NCBI GenBank assembly: GCA_040219235.1
Contig: JAVJSV010000012.1
Location: 620,001 to 684,000 of the forward strand
DNA: 64,000 bases
From: Rhodospirillaceae bacterium
GTDB lineage: Bacteria; Pseudomonadota; Alphaproteobacteria; Rhodospirillales; Rhodospirillaceae
Direction of reading: 5' to 3'
Shown: piece by piece, positions 33,761 through 42,468 of the stretch
How the letters are laid out: each line of letters opens with the position of its first letter
Position numbering within the stretch: the stretch's first letter is position 1
Translations under genes and position numbers: made by a program
The notes under the pieces: generated by a model
Told to the model about the DNA's origin: nothing
The model's database searches: none
What the model saw: the letters and a program-made list of their open reading frames with translations, nothing else

Positions 33761-33954
33761 GTCACCCTGCATGTCAGGGTGACCCATAAACACGGGCGGG
33801 GCGTGAGGGCTCTACTCTTAAGGTTGCCAGGCTCCGTTCATAACGCTGCCTTCTGAGATTATAGATTACCCGGTCTCACGCCGGGTAATGACAGTGTGAG
33901 TAGGTGACACTACTCTCTGTCATCATCCTGCTTGACAGGGTGACCCATAAACAC
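33761..33954. repeat. Three intergenic hairpins including a duplicated element
   Basis: The 254-base gap before the TonB-dependent receptor gene holds several elements. A hairpin GTCACCCTG/CAGGGTGAC (33761-33783) is followed by CCATAAACAC. A second copy at 33923-33954 has TCATCCTG/CAGGGTGA and the same CCCATAAACAC tail. Between them lies a separate hairpin, ATTACCCGG/CCGGGTAAT (33865-33889). The shared 19-base stretch CAGGGTGACCCATAAACAC occurs at 33775-33793 and 33936-33954. These look like dispersed intergenic palindromic elements. Confidence 0.7.
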
Positions 33955-33998
33955 CGCCCGGGCGCAGGTGTTTGGCTGTCACGTTTGAAAGCCCTTCC

Positions 33999-36437
33999 CT
34001 AAAACTCCAGTTTCAGGCCGATCTGCGGAAACACACTCAGGTCGCCAAACACATTCACGCCCCGGCGTTCATCAAACTCCAGGGAGTCGATGTTGGTGCG
34101 GCCATAGGCGTTGATCACATCCAGGAAGGTGATGACGCTGACACCGCCAATCTGCCGCCGGTAATCGATGCGAATGTTCAGGGCATGAAAATCACGCAGC
34201 CGTTCTGTGTTGGTGGTGGTGATCTCTTTTGAGAATCGCACGTTGTTCGGGTCGTTAAAAATATCCGCGTTGATGATGAAGGCATCTGTGGGGCGGCCCG
34301 AGGCGTATTTCCATTTCGCGGCCACGGCCCAGCGGTCATTGGGTTGCCACGCGGCGGCAAGAGTCAACACATGCGGGCGATGGAAGTCGGCGTCATATTC
34401 GCCTTCGCCCAGATTATCATCCCGTTTGGCGCGCGCGTACGAGTACGCCAAAGACGCCGACCATTCATCCGACATGCGCTTTTGCACACTCAAATCAAGG
34501 CCCGCGCCGTCGCCGGTGCCGCTGTTAAACGCCAGGCCCGAGGTTTTGTCGCCAGGCACCACCAGATTTTCCAGATCCTGATAATACACTTCCCCGGCCA
34601 CCTTAAGATCAGGCGTCAGGTAATGCTCCAGCCCCAGGCTGACTTGGTTGGTGCGCTCGTTTTCCAGGCGGTTGTTGGCCGGGTCGGCGGCCAGTTCCAG
34701 CACGCGGGGGGTCTGATAGTAAATCCCAGCGGTGGCAGACAGACGTGTCGCGGCCCCCAGTTGCCAATCGGCGGACAGACGGGGTGACCACAGGGACTCC
34801 TCTGAAAACCCATCCCGGTCGAAGCGCACGCCTGGGCGTAGGGTGAAGTCCCCCAGGTAAAACGCGTGATCGATGTAGCCCGCGATCCGCGACTCTTTGG
34901 CCGTAAAGGCGGAATCAATGCGCCCTGGCGTCAGCACAATAAATTTTTGGCTCGGGTCAGACCGGAAATCATTCTGGTCATACACATAACGAATCCAATC
35001 GCCGTCCAGGCGTGTGTCGAAATCCAATTCAACGTAGGAATAGCGCGCCCCGGCCGACAATACGCCCCACGCTGTGGGGGTGGTGTAATCGCCGCGCCAG
35101 CCGATTTCCTGTTCGGTCTCCGTCAGGTTCAGGATGTTCTCGCGCACGGCCACTTGGTCGGCGGTTTGTTCAACGCCAGTCAGATCGGGGAACGCTTCAC
35201 CCAGGCGACTGGTTTTATCGCTGTCGCGCACGAACAGCGCATTGGTCAGTTTGCCTTCATTGCCCACCAACCAGGTCCAGGTTGCGCCCAGCAGCAGGCT
35301 GTCTTGTTCGGTGGTCAGCAGAGAGGTGTCTTCGAAGTCGTCGGACTCCAGCACGTTGTCCACATCGCGGGTGTAGTCCTCCGGGGAATACAAGGCGAGT
35401 AGGGATACGCTGTGGCGGTCGTTGAGGTCGGTGACAGACTTGAACAAAAAGTCCCCAGACTCCGGATCGCCAATGTCTTTCTGACCAATCACTTTGAACA
35501 GGTTGCCGAAGTCAAAGTAGCGTGCGGACAGCAACACGCTGGTGTTGCCCGCCACATAACTGGGGCCATCGTAGGTGATCTCGCCGCCGGCGATATCAAG
35601 CCGCGCGCTGACCGATGGATCGTCCGGGTTGCCTTCCGCAATGTCGAGCTTGAGCAGCGAGCCACTGCGACCGCTGTAGGCGGCGTTCCATCCCCCCGCT
35701 TGAAACTCTGCGCCGCCGATAATGTTGGGCGCAAAGATCGAGAAGCGTCCGCCGCCGCCAATGTCTTCTTCATCACCAAGGCTGCGGTCGAAGTGCACCA
35801 CTTTGTCAAAGGGGATACCGTCAATCAGAATCAGGTTGTCGCGGGGGCCGCGTCCGCGCACGGTGAAGTTGGAAAACTCGCCCGTGTTGGACACGCCGGG
35901 CAAAACATCCAGGCCGCGAAACACATCACCGGCCGTGCCGGCACCGCGCCGGATTTCTTCACGGCCCAAGCGCGTTGCCGTGACAGAGCCAAATTGCGTG
36001 ATACCGACCGCTTTGGCGGTGACCAATATCTCATCGATGGCCAGGGCCTGCCGCGCCAACTGAAAATCCGCGCGGGTCACGCGGTCGCGCACCACACGCA
36101 CGTCAATCTCCACCGCATCCACATATCCAGGCTGGGTGACTTGCAGGGTGAACAAACCTTCCGGCACGGCGTTCAAGGCATAGCTGCCATCGCTGCCGGT
36201 GACCGCGCGTTGGTCGATCGCGGGTCCATCAATGAGTTTCACTTGCGCCCCAGCGATACTGCGGCCTGACACGGCATCACGAATGTCGCCCCGGATGGTG
36301 CCAATAGTGTTGTCGGGGGTTTGAGCCTGCGCCTGACCTGTCCCGACGGACAGCGCCGGTGACAGAAAAACCAGTGCCAGAAAAAACAGTGTCAGAAAAA
36401 GCAGACCAACGGTCCGGAGCAACATAGAAACACGCAT
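33999..36437 (-). CDS. TonB-dependent receptor with N-terminal carboxypeptidase-regulatory-like domain
   Basis: An 812-residue outer-membrane receptor. A signal peptide is followed by a CarboxypepD-type beta domain (residues 42-125: GTIRGDIRDAVSGRSIAGAQ, VTQPGYVDAVEIDVRV), a TonB-box-like EILVTAKAV, the plug (RRGAGTAGDVFRGLDVLPGV, FTVRGRGPRDNLILIDGIPF) and a 22-strand barrel ending in FPQIGLKLEF with a terminal Phe. The ligand is not evident; it lacks neighbouring binding protein or ABC genes. The start ATG has no clear ribosome site. The 460 bases upstream hold hairpins and repeats that may form a structured leader. Confidence 0.88.
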   Translation of the reverse strand: MRVSMLLRTVGLLFLTLFFLALVFLSPALSVGTGQAQAQTPDNTIGTIRGDIRDAVSGRSIAGAQVKLIDGPAIDQRAVTGSDGSYALNAVPEGLFTLQVTQPGYVDAVEIDVRVVRDRVTRADFQLARQALAIDEILVTAKAVGITQFGSVTATRLGREEIRRGAGTAGDVFRGLDVLPGVSNTGEFSNFTVRGRGPRDNLILIDGIPFDKVVHFDRSLGDEEDIGGGGRFSIFAPNIIGGAEFQAGGWNAAYSGRSGSLLKLDIAEGNPDDPSVSARLDIAGGEITYDGPSYVAGNTSVLLSARYFDFGNLFKVIGQKDIGDPESGDFLFKSVTDLNDRHSVSLLALYSPEDYTRDVDNVLESDDFEDTSLLTTEQDSLLLGATWTWLVGNEGKLTNALFVRDSDKTSRLGEAFPDLTGVEQTADQVAVRENILNLTETEQEIGWRGDYTTPTAWGVLSAGARYSYVELDFDTRLDGDWIRYVYDQNDFRSDPSQKFIVLTPGRIDSAFTAKESRIAGYIDHAFYLGDFTLRPGVRFDRDGFSEESLWSPRLSADWQLGAATRLSATAGIYYQTPRVLELAADPANNRLENERTNQVSLGLEHYLTPDLKVAGEVYYQDLENLVVPGDKTSGLAFNSGTGDGAGLDLSVQKRMSDEWSASLAYSYARAKRDDNLGEGEYDADFHRPHVLTLAAAWQPNDRWAVAAKWKYASGRPTDAFIINADIFNDPNNVRFSKEITTTNTERLRDFHALNIRIDYRRQIGGVSVITFLDVINAYGRTNIDSLEFDERRGVNVFGDLSVFPQIGLKLEF

Positions 36438-36622
36438 AACACTAAAAACTCACAGATCGTGGGGGGTAAAGGGTGATGCAAAGTTTATCATGAACGCATG
36501 GTGCCGTCCGGTATTTGACCATGCTCAAACGTTCTAACTTAATCCCTTATGTAATGTTTTGTGTCCCGAAATCCAAGGTGGTGAGGCGGGAAGACCGCGT
36601 GTGTTTGTGAAATAAAACTGTG

Positions 36623-36727
36623 CATGGGCTCGTTCCAGGGGGGTACCGAAATGTAGTTCCATGGGCTCGTTCCTCCAATCATACGTCCATGGGCTCGTTT
36701 GGGGGGAACCAGTCGTGCATGGGCTCG
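36623..36727. repeat. Four copies of CATGGGCTCG at irregular spacing
   Basis: Exact copies of CATGGGCTCG lie at 36623, 36660, 36688 and 36718, spaced 37, 28 and 30 bases apart, with unrelated sequence between (rich in G- and T-runs). The last copy runs into the hairpin array. Spacing and unit are not CRISPR-like. The rest of the 462-base gap between the receptor and the CpeT-like gene (36438-36899) holds no credible gene. Confidence 0.75.
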
Positions 36728-36807
36728 ACCCAAGGTCGAGCCCCCCAAAAAAGACTCTCGACCCAAGGTCGAGCCCCCAAAAAACAAAACCTTGTCCCTC
36801 GGACAAG
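36721..36807 (-). repeat. Three serial hairpins with T-tracts on the minus strand
   Basis: Hairpin 1 has 10-bp arms GGGCTCGACC/GGTCGAGCCC around CAA (36721-36743). Hairpin 2 repeats its core, CTCGACC/GGTCGAG (36757-36773). Hairpin 3 is CTTGTCC/GGACAAG around CTC (36791-36807). Read on the minus strand, hairpins 3 and 2 are each followed by T-rich tracts, as in intrinsic terminators pointing toward the TonB-dependent receptor gene. They could stop antisense transcripts from the CpeT-like gene or attenuate a long receptor leader. Confidence 0.6.
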
Positions 36808-36899
36808 CCCACCACAAAAAACCTCAAACCAAGGTGATTTCGTAAATGCGCGCATTTAGGGCACACTCCAGTTATGGATATTCTGAGTTGGAGAGCCTT

Positions 36900-37925
36900 A
36901 TGAACCGCATCGTTATGACTACCGTGTTGTCCTGCGCCCTCTTGTCCTTTGCTTTGGCGTTTAATGCTCAGGCTCAAACCCGCCCTGATCTCAATGCGGT
37001 CCTTGTCCGCGATGCGGAGAATCTCAGCGCCCTGTGGCAAGGCCAGTTCGACACCGCCAATCAGGTTAATTTCCAAGAGCGGTTTAATTTGCCGGAAGAG
37101 GGCTGGGTTGCCCGCCAGCATAAGATTTTCAAGCGCGTCGATCTGCCTGCATTCGGTGATTATGTCACCTATGTCGAGCAGTATCAGGGCTCTCCGCCCG
37201 ATCAGTTGTTCCGCCAACGGCTGTATGTGCACAGCGTCGATTCTGAAGCCGGAGCGGTCAAAACCGACATCTATGCCTTCAATGAGGCCGATGCGGCCAG
37301 AGTTGCCGGGGCCCATGAAGATTCCGAGAAGCTCTCAGGGATAACGCCCCGTGATATGGAAAAACTGCCCGATGGCTGCGCCATTCGCTGGCAGGCGTTG
37401 GGCGATATGTTCCTCGGCACGCAAGCGCCAGATGATTGCCTCTATACGCCGCAGGGGTTTGATCAGCAGGTGCGTCTGCGCGACACCATCACTCTGACAG
37501 ACACCTCAATGACCACGCAGACCGAAATCCTCAGCGCTGACGGCACGCCGTTGATGGCCAATGATCTTGGTGTGCCGGAAGTGGCCCGCAAAGCGCGGCC
37601 CTTCACCTGCATGATGCTGGCGCGCAACCCGAATAAGGAACAAGGGTTTGAACGCTACGTTGGTTTTAGAACTCATGACCAGGGCGGTGAATTTGAACTC
37701 TCGACAACGCATAACCCGCCTAAGGTGTTGCATGTTGAGCTCTTGAATATCGTGCCGCCTGCGGGCACGAGCCGCAACACGTTCATTATGACGCTGACGG
37801 AGAAGAACGAGATTTTTCCGCTGACGCGGGCCTTTGCTGAACCTGATGCCAAACGCATCGCCATCAGTACGTCTGGTGTTGAAGCCAACTGCACGGCGGA
37901 TGATGGCGAGGCCGCTCGGTTTTAA
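36900..37925 (+). CDS. Exported CpeT/CpcT-like protein
   Basis: A 341-residue protein with a signal peptide (ending near FNAQAQ). Its body resembles the CpeT/CpcT family known as phycobiliprotein lyases: LSALWQGQFDTANQVNFQER, YVTYVEQYQGSPPDQLFRQR, LYVHSVDSEAGAVKTDIYAF and DGCAIRWQALGDMFLGTQ. Similar proteins occur in non-phototrophs, where the role is unknown; a beta-barrel that binds a lipid or tetrapyrrole is plausible. It is longer than cyanobacterial CpeT (about 200 residues), with an extra C-terminal domain. The ATG at 36900 has a GGAG site; the longer open frame upstream overlaps repeats. Confidence 0.7.
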   Translation: MNRIVMTTVLSCALLSFALAFNAQAQTRPDLNAVLVRDAENLSALWQGQFDTANQVNFQERFNLPEEGWVARQHKIFKRVDLPAFGDYVTYVEQYQGSPPDQLFRQRLYVHSVDSEAGAVKTDIYAFNEADAARVAGAHEDSEKLSGITPRDMEKLPDGCAIRWQALGDMFLGTQAPDDCLYTPQGFDQQVRLRDTITLTDTSMTTQTEILSADGTPLMANDLGVPEVARKARPFTCMMLARNPNKEQGFERYVGFRTHDQGGEFELSTTHNPPKVLHVELLNIVPPAGTSRNTFIMTLTEKNEIFPLTRAFAEPDAKRIAISTSGVEANCTADDGEAARF

Positions 37926-37935
37926 ATATACGCGC

Positions 37936-38925
37936 TTAACCGTTCGGCAGAATCACAATTTTGCCTTGGCGATCAGTGCCTGTTTTAGCCTGAAGCGCAA
38001 AGGCCTCTTGGGCTTCATCTAAGGTAAACGTTGCCGCAATTTTGGCTTTGAGCGTGCCTTCTGCCGTCATGGCAGCTAAACGCTCCAGAACCTGTTTTCG
38101 TTCCCAGGCATCGCGGCTTGTGCGCATGCTCATGCCTTCAAGGCTGACTTTTTTGCCGAACAAATCCTGAAAGGCCATCTCGGCGTTTTGCCCGCTCATG
38201 AAGCCGTAATTGATGACGGTGCCTTCATCGCCCAGGCAGCGTGCGATGGTCACGGTTCCTGTTGCCGCAACACAATCAAATCCGAACCGGATATTTGCGT
38301 TTCCAGTGGCCTTTTTGACCAGTGCCGCCGTGGCATCCGGGTCGCCCGTATCGACCATCACGACATCCGCACCGGCGTCTTTCAGTTCAGCAATCAACTC
38401 CGGTCGGCGCACGATGTTGACGGTTTTTGCGCCGCGGTCTTTGGCCAAGGTAATCACGAAACGCCCGCAGGATGAGTTGGCGCCATTTTGGATAATCCAA
38501 TCGCCGTGTTTCGGTTGTGCGATATCATCCACCAAAATGAACGCGGTCATGGCGTTGAGAGACGTCAGAGCAAGCTGCAAGGCATCTCCGTCTGGGGCTG
38601 GGGTGCAATCTGCGGCTTTGGCCGGAACCCTCTGCCGGAACGTGCCAGAGCCGGTTGGCAGGAAAACGCGGTCTCCCGTCTGAAATCCCTCGACCTGATT
38701 TCCCATGGCGACAATCTTCCCGAGACCTTCATGTCCGGGCCAACGCGGCATCTCAAACCAGCGAAAACCGGGGTCCCCGTTAATAAACTTGAGGTCGGCC
38801 AGGTGCATCGCAGCGGCCTCTACTTCGACCACAATTTCGTCTGATTGAGGAACAGGCTCCTCAACCTCAACCAGCGACACCACATCACGCGGCGCGCCGT
38901 AAGCAGTTTGTTGTAAGGCTTTCAT
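37936..38925 (-). CDS. MECR-like zinc-independent MDR oxidoreductase, copy 3 of 3
   Basis: A 329-residue medium-chain dehydrogenase/reductase. The N terminus MKALQQTAYGAPRDVVSLVE and the block DWIIQNGANSSCGRFVITLA are those of the 2-enoyl thioester reductase (MECR/ETR) branch, where INVVR-type residues (here TVNIVRRPELIAEL) bind NADP. No catalytic zinc ligands are seen. It is the last of three same-direction paralogues with 28- and 21-base gaps, so it is one operon. The ATG at 38925 matches the homologous starts of the other two copies. The substrate is unknown. Confidence 0.8.
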   Translation of the reverse strand: MKALQQTAYGAPRDVVSLVEVEEPVPQSDEIVVEVEAAAMHLADLKFINGDPGFRWFEMPRWPGHEGLGKIVAMGNQVEGFQTGDRVFLPTGSGTFRQRVPAKAADCTPAPDGDALQLALTSLNAMTAFILVDDIAQPKHGDWIIQNGANSSCGRFVITLAKDRGAKTVNIVRRPELIAELKDAGADVVMVDTGDPDATAALVKKATGNANIRFGFDCVAATGTVTIARCLGDEGTVINYGFMSGQNAEMAFQDLFGKKVSLEGMSMRTSRDAWERKQVLERLAAMTAEGTLKAKIAATFTLDEAQEAFALQAKTGTDRQGKIVILPNG

Positions 38926-38953
38926 GGGGGCTCCTGTCGTTGACGGTGTTGGT

Positions 38954-39961
38954 TTAAGTGTTGGGCAGCAGTATGACCTTTCCCTCCCGCTCTGCACCAG
39001 CTTTTGCGGCGTGGGCAAAGGCTTCAGCATAGTCTTCAAAAGCATACGCCCCGGCTATAGGGATTTTCAGCTTATCCGTCGCAATCAAGTCATTGAGGTG
39101 GGCATAGATGCCGCGTTTATTTTGCGGGGTGAGTTTCTTTTCGAAGGTTGATTTTCGATAGCCGGAAACGTGAATCCCTTTGCGGGACAGGTCGCGGAAA
39201 ATAAAGCTGCACGGTTGGCCAGAGAGATCGCCGTAAACGATCAGTTTGGCCTCGACGCTGAGACAATGCGCCATGCGGCCCGATGCCTCCCCAGCAATTG
39301 TGTCGAACCCCAAGCGCATGTCCGCGCCTTTTGTTGCGGCCTTGACGCGCGTCGCCAGAATATCCGGATGATCGCCGCCCGTATCCACAAGGCACACGTC
39401 TGCACCAATCTCGTACAAGCTTGCTGCAACCGCCTCGCGGCGGATTAAATTGACGCTTTTCAAGCCGGCGTCTTTTGCCAGAGCAATCAGCCAGCGTCCG
39501 CAGCTTGAGTTGGCGGCGTTGTGAATCATCCACTCGCCAGGCGACAGTGTGTTATGCGCTTGAAACAACAGCGCCGAGGTCATGCCGTTGATCAGCACGA
39601 AAGCCAGTTGCTGCGGGTCGGCTTCGGGCGGGGCCGGATAACAGTCAGCGGCGGGAGCCAAGATATACTGACGATAAGTGCCGCAGCGCGGCGGCGGCAA
39701 GGCGAGGTCACCAACAGCAAACTCGGTCACATCAGACCCCACCGCAACAACCCGCCCACAGCCTTCCAGGCCCGGCGTTTTTGGCAGGCTGGTTTTAGGC
39801 ACGCGGCTGGGGTCGATTGCATCGCGCACTTCCAGCCCATGCACCGGCACGGCGAGCATTTCCAGCACGATGTCTGACGGTCCGGGCTCCGGGTCCGGCA
39901 GGTCAACCAACCGGAACGCGTCTTTCGGATCGCCATAACCAATTTGCTGAAGCGCTTTCAT
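38954..39961 (-). CDS. MECR-like MDR oxidoreductase, copy 2 of 3
   Basis: A 335-residue paralogue of its neighbours: start MKALQQIGYGDPKDAFRLVD, cofactor block EWMIHNAANSSCGRWLIALA, then SVNLIRREAVAASLYEIGAD and LGFDTIAGEASGRMAHCL. It is the most divergent of the three in the N-terminal substrate part (VLEMLAVPVHGLEVRDAIDP instead of the AVHLADLKF type), suggesting a different substrate. No zinc-binding cysteines are in canonical positions. It is the middle gene of the operon. Confidence 0.8.
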   Translation of the reverse strand: MKALQQIGYGDPKDAFRLVDLPDPEPGPSDIVLEMLAVPVHGLEVRDAIDPSRVPKTSLPKTPGLEGCGRVVAVGSDVTEFAVGDLALPPPRCGTYRQYILAPAADCYPAPPEADPQQLAFVLINGMTSALLFQAHNTLSPGEWMIHNAANSSCGRWLIALAKDAGLKSVNLIRREAVAASLYEIGADVCLVDTGGDHPDILATRVKAATKGADMRLGFDTIAGEASGRMAHCLSVEAKLIVYGDLSGQPCSFIFRDLSRKGIHVSGYRKSTFEKKLTPQNKRGIYAHLNDLIATDKLKIPIAGAYAFEDYAEAFAHAAKAGAEREGKVILLPNT

Positions 39962-39982
39962 GCCTCCACTATAGCGAAAGAC

Positions 39983-40981
39983 TTAGCCGTTGGGATGCAG
40001 GATCACCTTGCCTTTGCGATCATCGCCACTGCGCTGGGCATGGGCAAACGCGTCGGCAAACTGATCGAGGGTGTAGGTGCCTGCAATCGCGGCCTTTAGC
40101 TCTCCCGTGCCAATTTTTCCGGCCAGCATTTCATAAATGCGGCGAATTTCGGCCATATCGCGCTTGGCCAATCCGCGGCCGGTGCTCATGCCGGTCAAGG
40201 TGATGTTGTTGAAGAACATGTCGTTGAACGACAGTTTGCAGGGCTCACCGGAGATGAAGCCATAATTCACAACCTTGCCGCCGTAGTTCAGGCAGCGGGC
40301 GATCCGCGTTGTGGCATCGCTCGCCACCAGATCAAACCCAATGTTCAAGTCAGCACCGCCAACTGCGGCTTTCACTTTTGCGGCCAACGCGTCGGCATCG
40401 TCTTCGTCTGTGACGCAAACATCAGCCCCAATCTCATAGAGTTCATCGAATAGACTTTCACGCCGCACGATGTTGCAGGTTTTAATGCCACGCTCTTTGG
40501 CGAGTACGATTAGATACCGTCCGCAGCTTGAATTGGCACCGTTCTGCAAAATCCAGTCGCCTTCCTTCAGGTCGGCAAAATCTTCCAGCAAACAAACTGA
40601 TGTCATGCCGTTGACCATCATCAGCGCCAGTTGATCGGCCTCGCCGCCAGGTGCATGCAGTGTGGTTTCCGCCTTAACGCAAACTTTTTCCGCAAAGGCT
40701 CCAGCGCCCCACCAGGGGAACACCCGATCACCAACTTTGTAGGAGGTAACGTCCGCGCCAACTTTGGTGACACGACCGACGCCCTCATAGCCGGGTTGGC
40801 TGGGCAGGTCGTTAACCTTGAATCCTTCGTCGCCACGAAAGCGCTTAATATCGGCCAGGTGAACCGCAGAGGCTTCCATCTCAATGACAAGTTCATCTGC
40901 GGCTGGTGAAGGCTCGGGCAGATCGATAATTTTTACGACTGTTGCCGGATCGCCGTGGTCGAACTGTTGTAACGCTCTCAT
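39983..40981 (-). CDS. MECR-like MDR oxidoreductase, copy 1 of 3
   Basis: A 332-residue paralogue, first gene of the triplet: MRALQQFDHGDPATVVKIID, VHLADIKRFRGDEGFKVNDL, DWILQNGANSSCGRYLIVLA and TCNIVRRESLFDELYEIGAD. It is closest to copy 3 in the N-terminal part. The three genes share the unusual ANSSCGR in the Rossmann helix start, where MECR has NSAVG. They probably act as NADPH-dependent enoyl or quinone reductases in the cytoplasm. The gene follows the PLP enzyme by 73 bases in the same direction. Confidence 0.8.
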   Translation of the reverse strand: MRALQQFDHGDPATVVKIIDLPEPSPAADELVIEMEASAVHLADIKRFRGDEGFKVNDLPSQPGYEGVGRVTKVGADVTSYKVGDRVFPWWGAGAFAEKVCVKAETTLHAPGGEADQLALMMVNGMTSVCLLEDFADLKEGDWILQNGANSSCGRYLIVLAKERGIKTCNIVRRESLFDELYEIGADVCVTDEDDADALAAKVKAAVGGADLNIGFDLVASDATTRIARCLNYGGKVVNYGFISGEPCKLSFNDMFFNNITLTGMSTGRGLAKRDMAEIRRIYEMLAGKIGTGELKAAIAGTYTLDQFADAFAHAQRSGDDRKGKVILHPNG

Positions 40982-41054
40982 CAGTCACTCCGTGCGGAAA
41001 CTCACCTTTGTCTGGACAACACTTAGCACGATATCCCCGGCGTGGTGACAATCG

Positions 41055-42047
41055 TTATATGACATCCAACTGGTGATCCAACGCCCGGTTGAAGGTGTCT
41101 TCGTCAACATTGCCGCCAGATAAAATAACGCAGACGTTGCGACCCTGAGCGCTGTGTCGGCCCGACAAGACAGCTGCCAATGCGATCGCGCCGCCCGGCT
41201 CCAACCGCAGGCCAAGATGCCAGTGGGCAAAGGCCATTGCCGTCAGCACATCGTCATCGGGCACAGTGTACCCGCCTGTCATCTGAGTACGATTAAGCTG
41301 CCATGTCAGCGCGCCTGGAGTTGGCGCGAGCAAGGCATCGCAGAGCGACCCCGTTGCTGTTATGTTGGTCTGAGGGTGACCAGAGGTGAGAGATCGGCAG
41401 TGATCATCAAACCCGGCTGGCTCGACGGCGTAAAGTTGAATGTCTGGAAAGTGGTCTTTCATGACGAGGCCGATACCCGCAGCCAGTCCTCCGCCGGAGA
41501 CCGGCACCAACACGTCATCAAGCATTACCTTTAAAGCTTCAGCCTGTGCGATGGCTTCCAAACCGACCGTGCCTTGGCCGCAGATGGTATCCGCATGATC
41601 ATAGGGCGGGATGATAATGCGACTCTCTTCAGCAGCGATGCGTCTGCCGATTTCTTCTCGATTTTCACGTGCCCGGTCATAAAAAAGAATTTCCGCGCCA
41701 AGGGCCGCTGTGGCTTCAATCTTTGCGCGCGGAGCATCGACGGGCATCACAATTTTTGCGGATGAGTCGAAGTGCTTTGCGGCAGCGGCAACGCCCTGAG
41801 CGTGATTGCCGCTCGACCAGGCAACCACGCCTTTGGCGCGGTCTTCAGGGCTCATCTTCGCAAGGTGGTTCATCGCGCCACGAATTTTAAACGAACCGGT
41901 GTTTTGCAGGCATTCGGCTTTCAGAAAGATCTGTCCACCGGTCTGTTCATCCAGCTTTAAACACCGCAACAGTGGTGTTTTCGTCACCAGATCAGCTATG
42001 CGATCAGCAGCTTTGTGAACATCTTCAGCGGATGGAATCGGTGTCAT
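41055..42047 (-). CDS. PLP-dependent threonine dehydratase/serine racemase-like enzyme
   Basis: A 330-residue fold-type II PLP enzyme. The PLP lysine is in LQNTGSFKIRGAMNHL, the phosphate loop in VPVSGGGLAAGIGLV, and the ring-stacking region in WSSGNHAQGVAAAAKHF. It lacks the C-terminal ACT regulatory domain of biosynthetic IlvA, so it is of the catabolic dehydratase or serine/threonine racemase type. The C-terminal ICVILSGGNVDEDTF-like end is standard. It is divergent from the cobalamin riboswitch-btuB unit and upstream of the MECR-like triplet, with which it may be co-transcribed. Confidence 0.83.
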   Translation of the reverse strand: MTPIPSAEDVHKAADRIADLVTKTPLLRCLKLDEQTGGQIFLKAECLQNTGSFKIRGAMNHLAKMSPEDRAKGVVAWSSGNHAQGVAAAAKHFDSSAKIVMPVDAPRAKIEATAALGAEILFYDRARENREEIGRRIAAEESRIIIPPYDHADTICGQGTVGLEAIAQAEALKVMLDDVLVPVSGGGLAAGIGLVMKDHFPDIQLYAVEPAGFDDHCRSLTSGHPQTNITATGSLCDALLAPTPGALTWQLNRTQMTGGYTVPDDDVLTAMAFAHWHLGLRLEPGGAIALAAVLSGRHSAQGRNVCVILSGGNVDEDTFNRALDHQLDVI

Positions 42048-42125
42048 GAATTCAGTCTATCTGTGTTGTCCCTAAAACGGCCAGCTTGACGGCGCAATAT
42101 CCTCGCAGTAGGTAGGGCTGTAGTG

Positions 42126-42300
42126 AAGGTGTGCGTGTTTGTGCTTCGGCAGAGGCACGCCAAGAGGGAATTCGGTGTGATACCGAGACTGCCCCCGCAA
42201 CTGTAAGCGGCGAGCCCTCCACCAGAAATGCCACTGAGGTTTTGGCCTTGGGAAGGTTGGTGGAACGGCCATGACCCGCAAGTCAGGAGACCTGCCCTCA
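42126..42300 (+). ncRNA. Cobalamin (AdoCbl) riboswitch
   Basis: Conserved pieces appear in order: the P3-P4 region with GAGGGAATTCGGTGTGA, CCGAGACTGCCCCCGCAACT then GTAAGCGG, GCCACTG (42230s), CTTGGGAAGG, and the B12 box AGTCAGGAGACCTGCC at 42281-42296. It is on the strand of btuB, whose GTG lies about 170 bases further. The expression platform (42300-42465) can form hairpins around GGCGGTAAACCG and GGTTACCGG. It presumably represses btuBFCD when B12 is plentiful. The rest of the 421-base gap holds no gene. Confidence 0.93.
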
Positions 42301-42468
42301 CAGCGTCATCTACCCTTGGACGGGGTGTTCCACAGGGGCGGTAAACCGTAGCGGTGACGCGCACGAGTTGGTGTCGTCGCGCTGGTTACCGGTCTTGGTG
42401 TCACAACCTACAGGTCGATTTCCGATTTCGGCGGCGCCTCATGCGTTGAACCGGAACGGAGACCAAAT

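Noticed and set aside
35412-36269. Open frame on the plus strand inside the TonB-dependent receptor
   Set aside because: Receptor signal, plug and barrel motifs on the other strand are clear.
36623-36727. Possible CRISPR array
   Set aside because: Repeat of only 10 bases, irregular spacing of 28-37, hairpins of different sequence, no cas genes.
36534-37316. Minus-strand open frame across the repeat region and CpeT-like gene
   Set aside because: Repetitive translation (GLDLGS) comes from the hairpin repeats; the plus-strand gene has a signal peptide, ribosome site and family motifs.
42044-42364. Minus-strand frames over the riboswitch
   Set aside because: The region is explained by conserved riboswitch elements on the plus strand.
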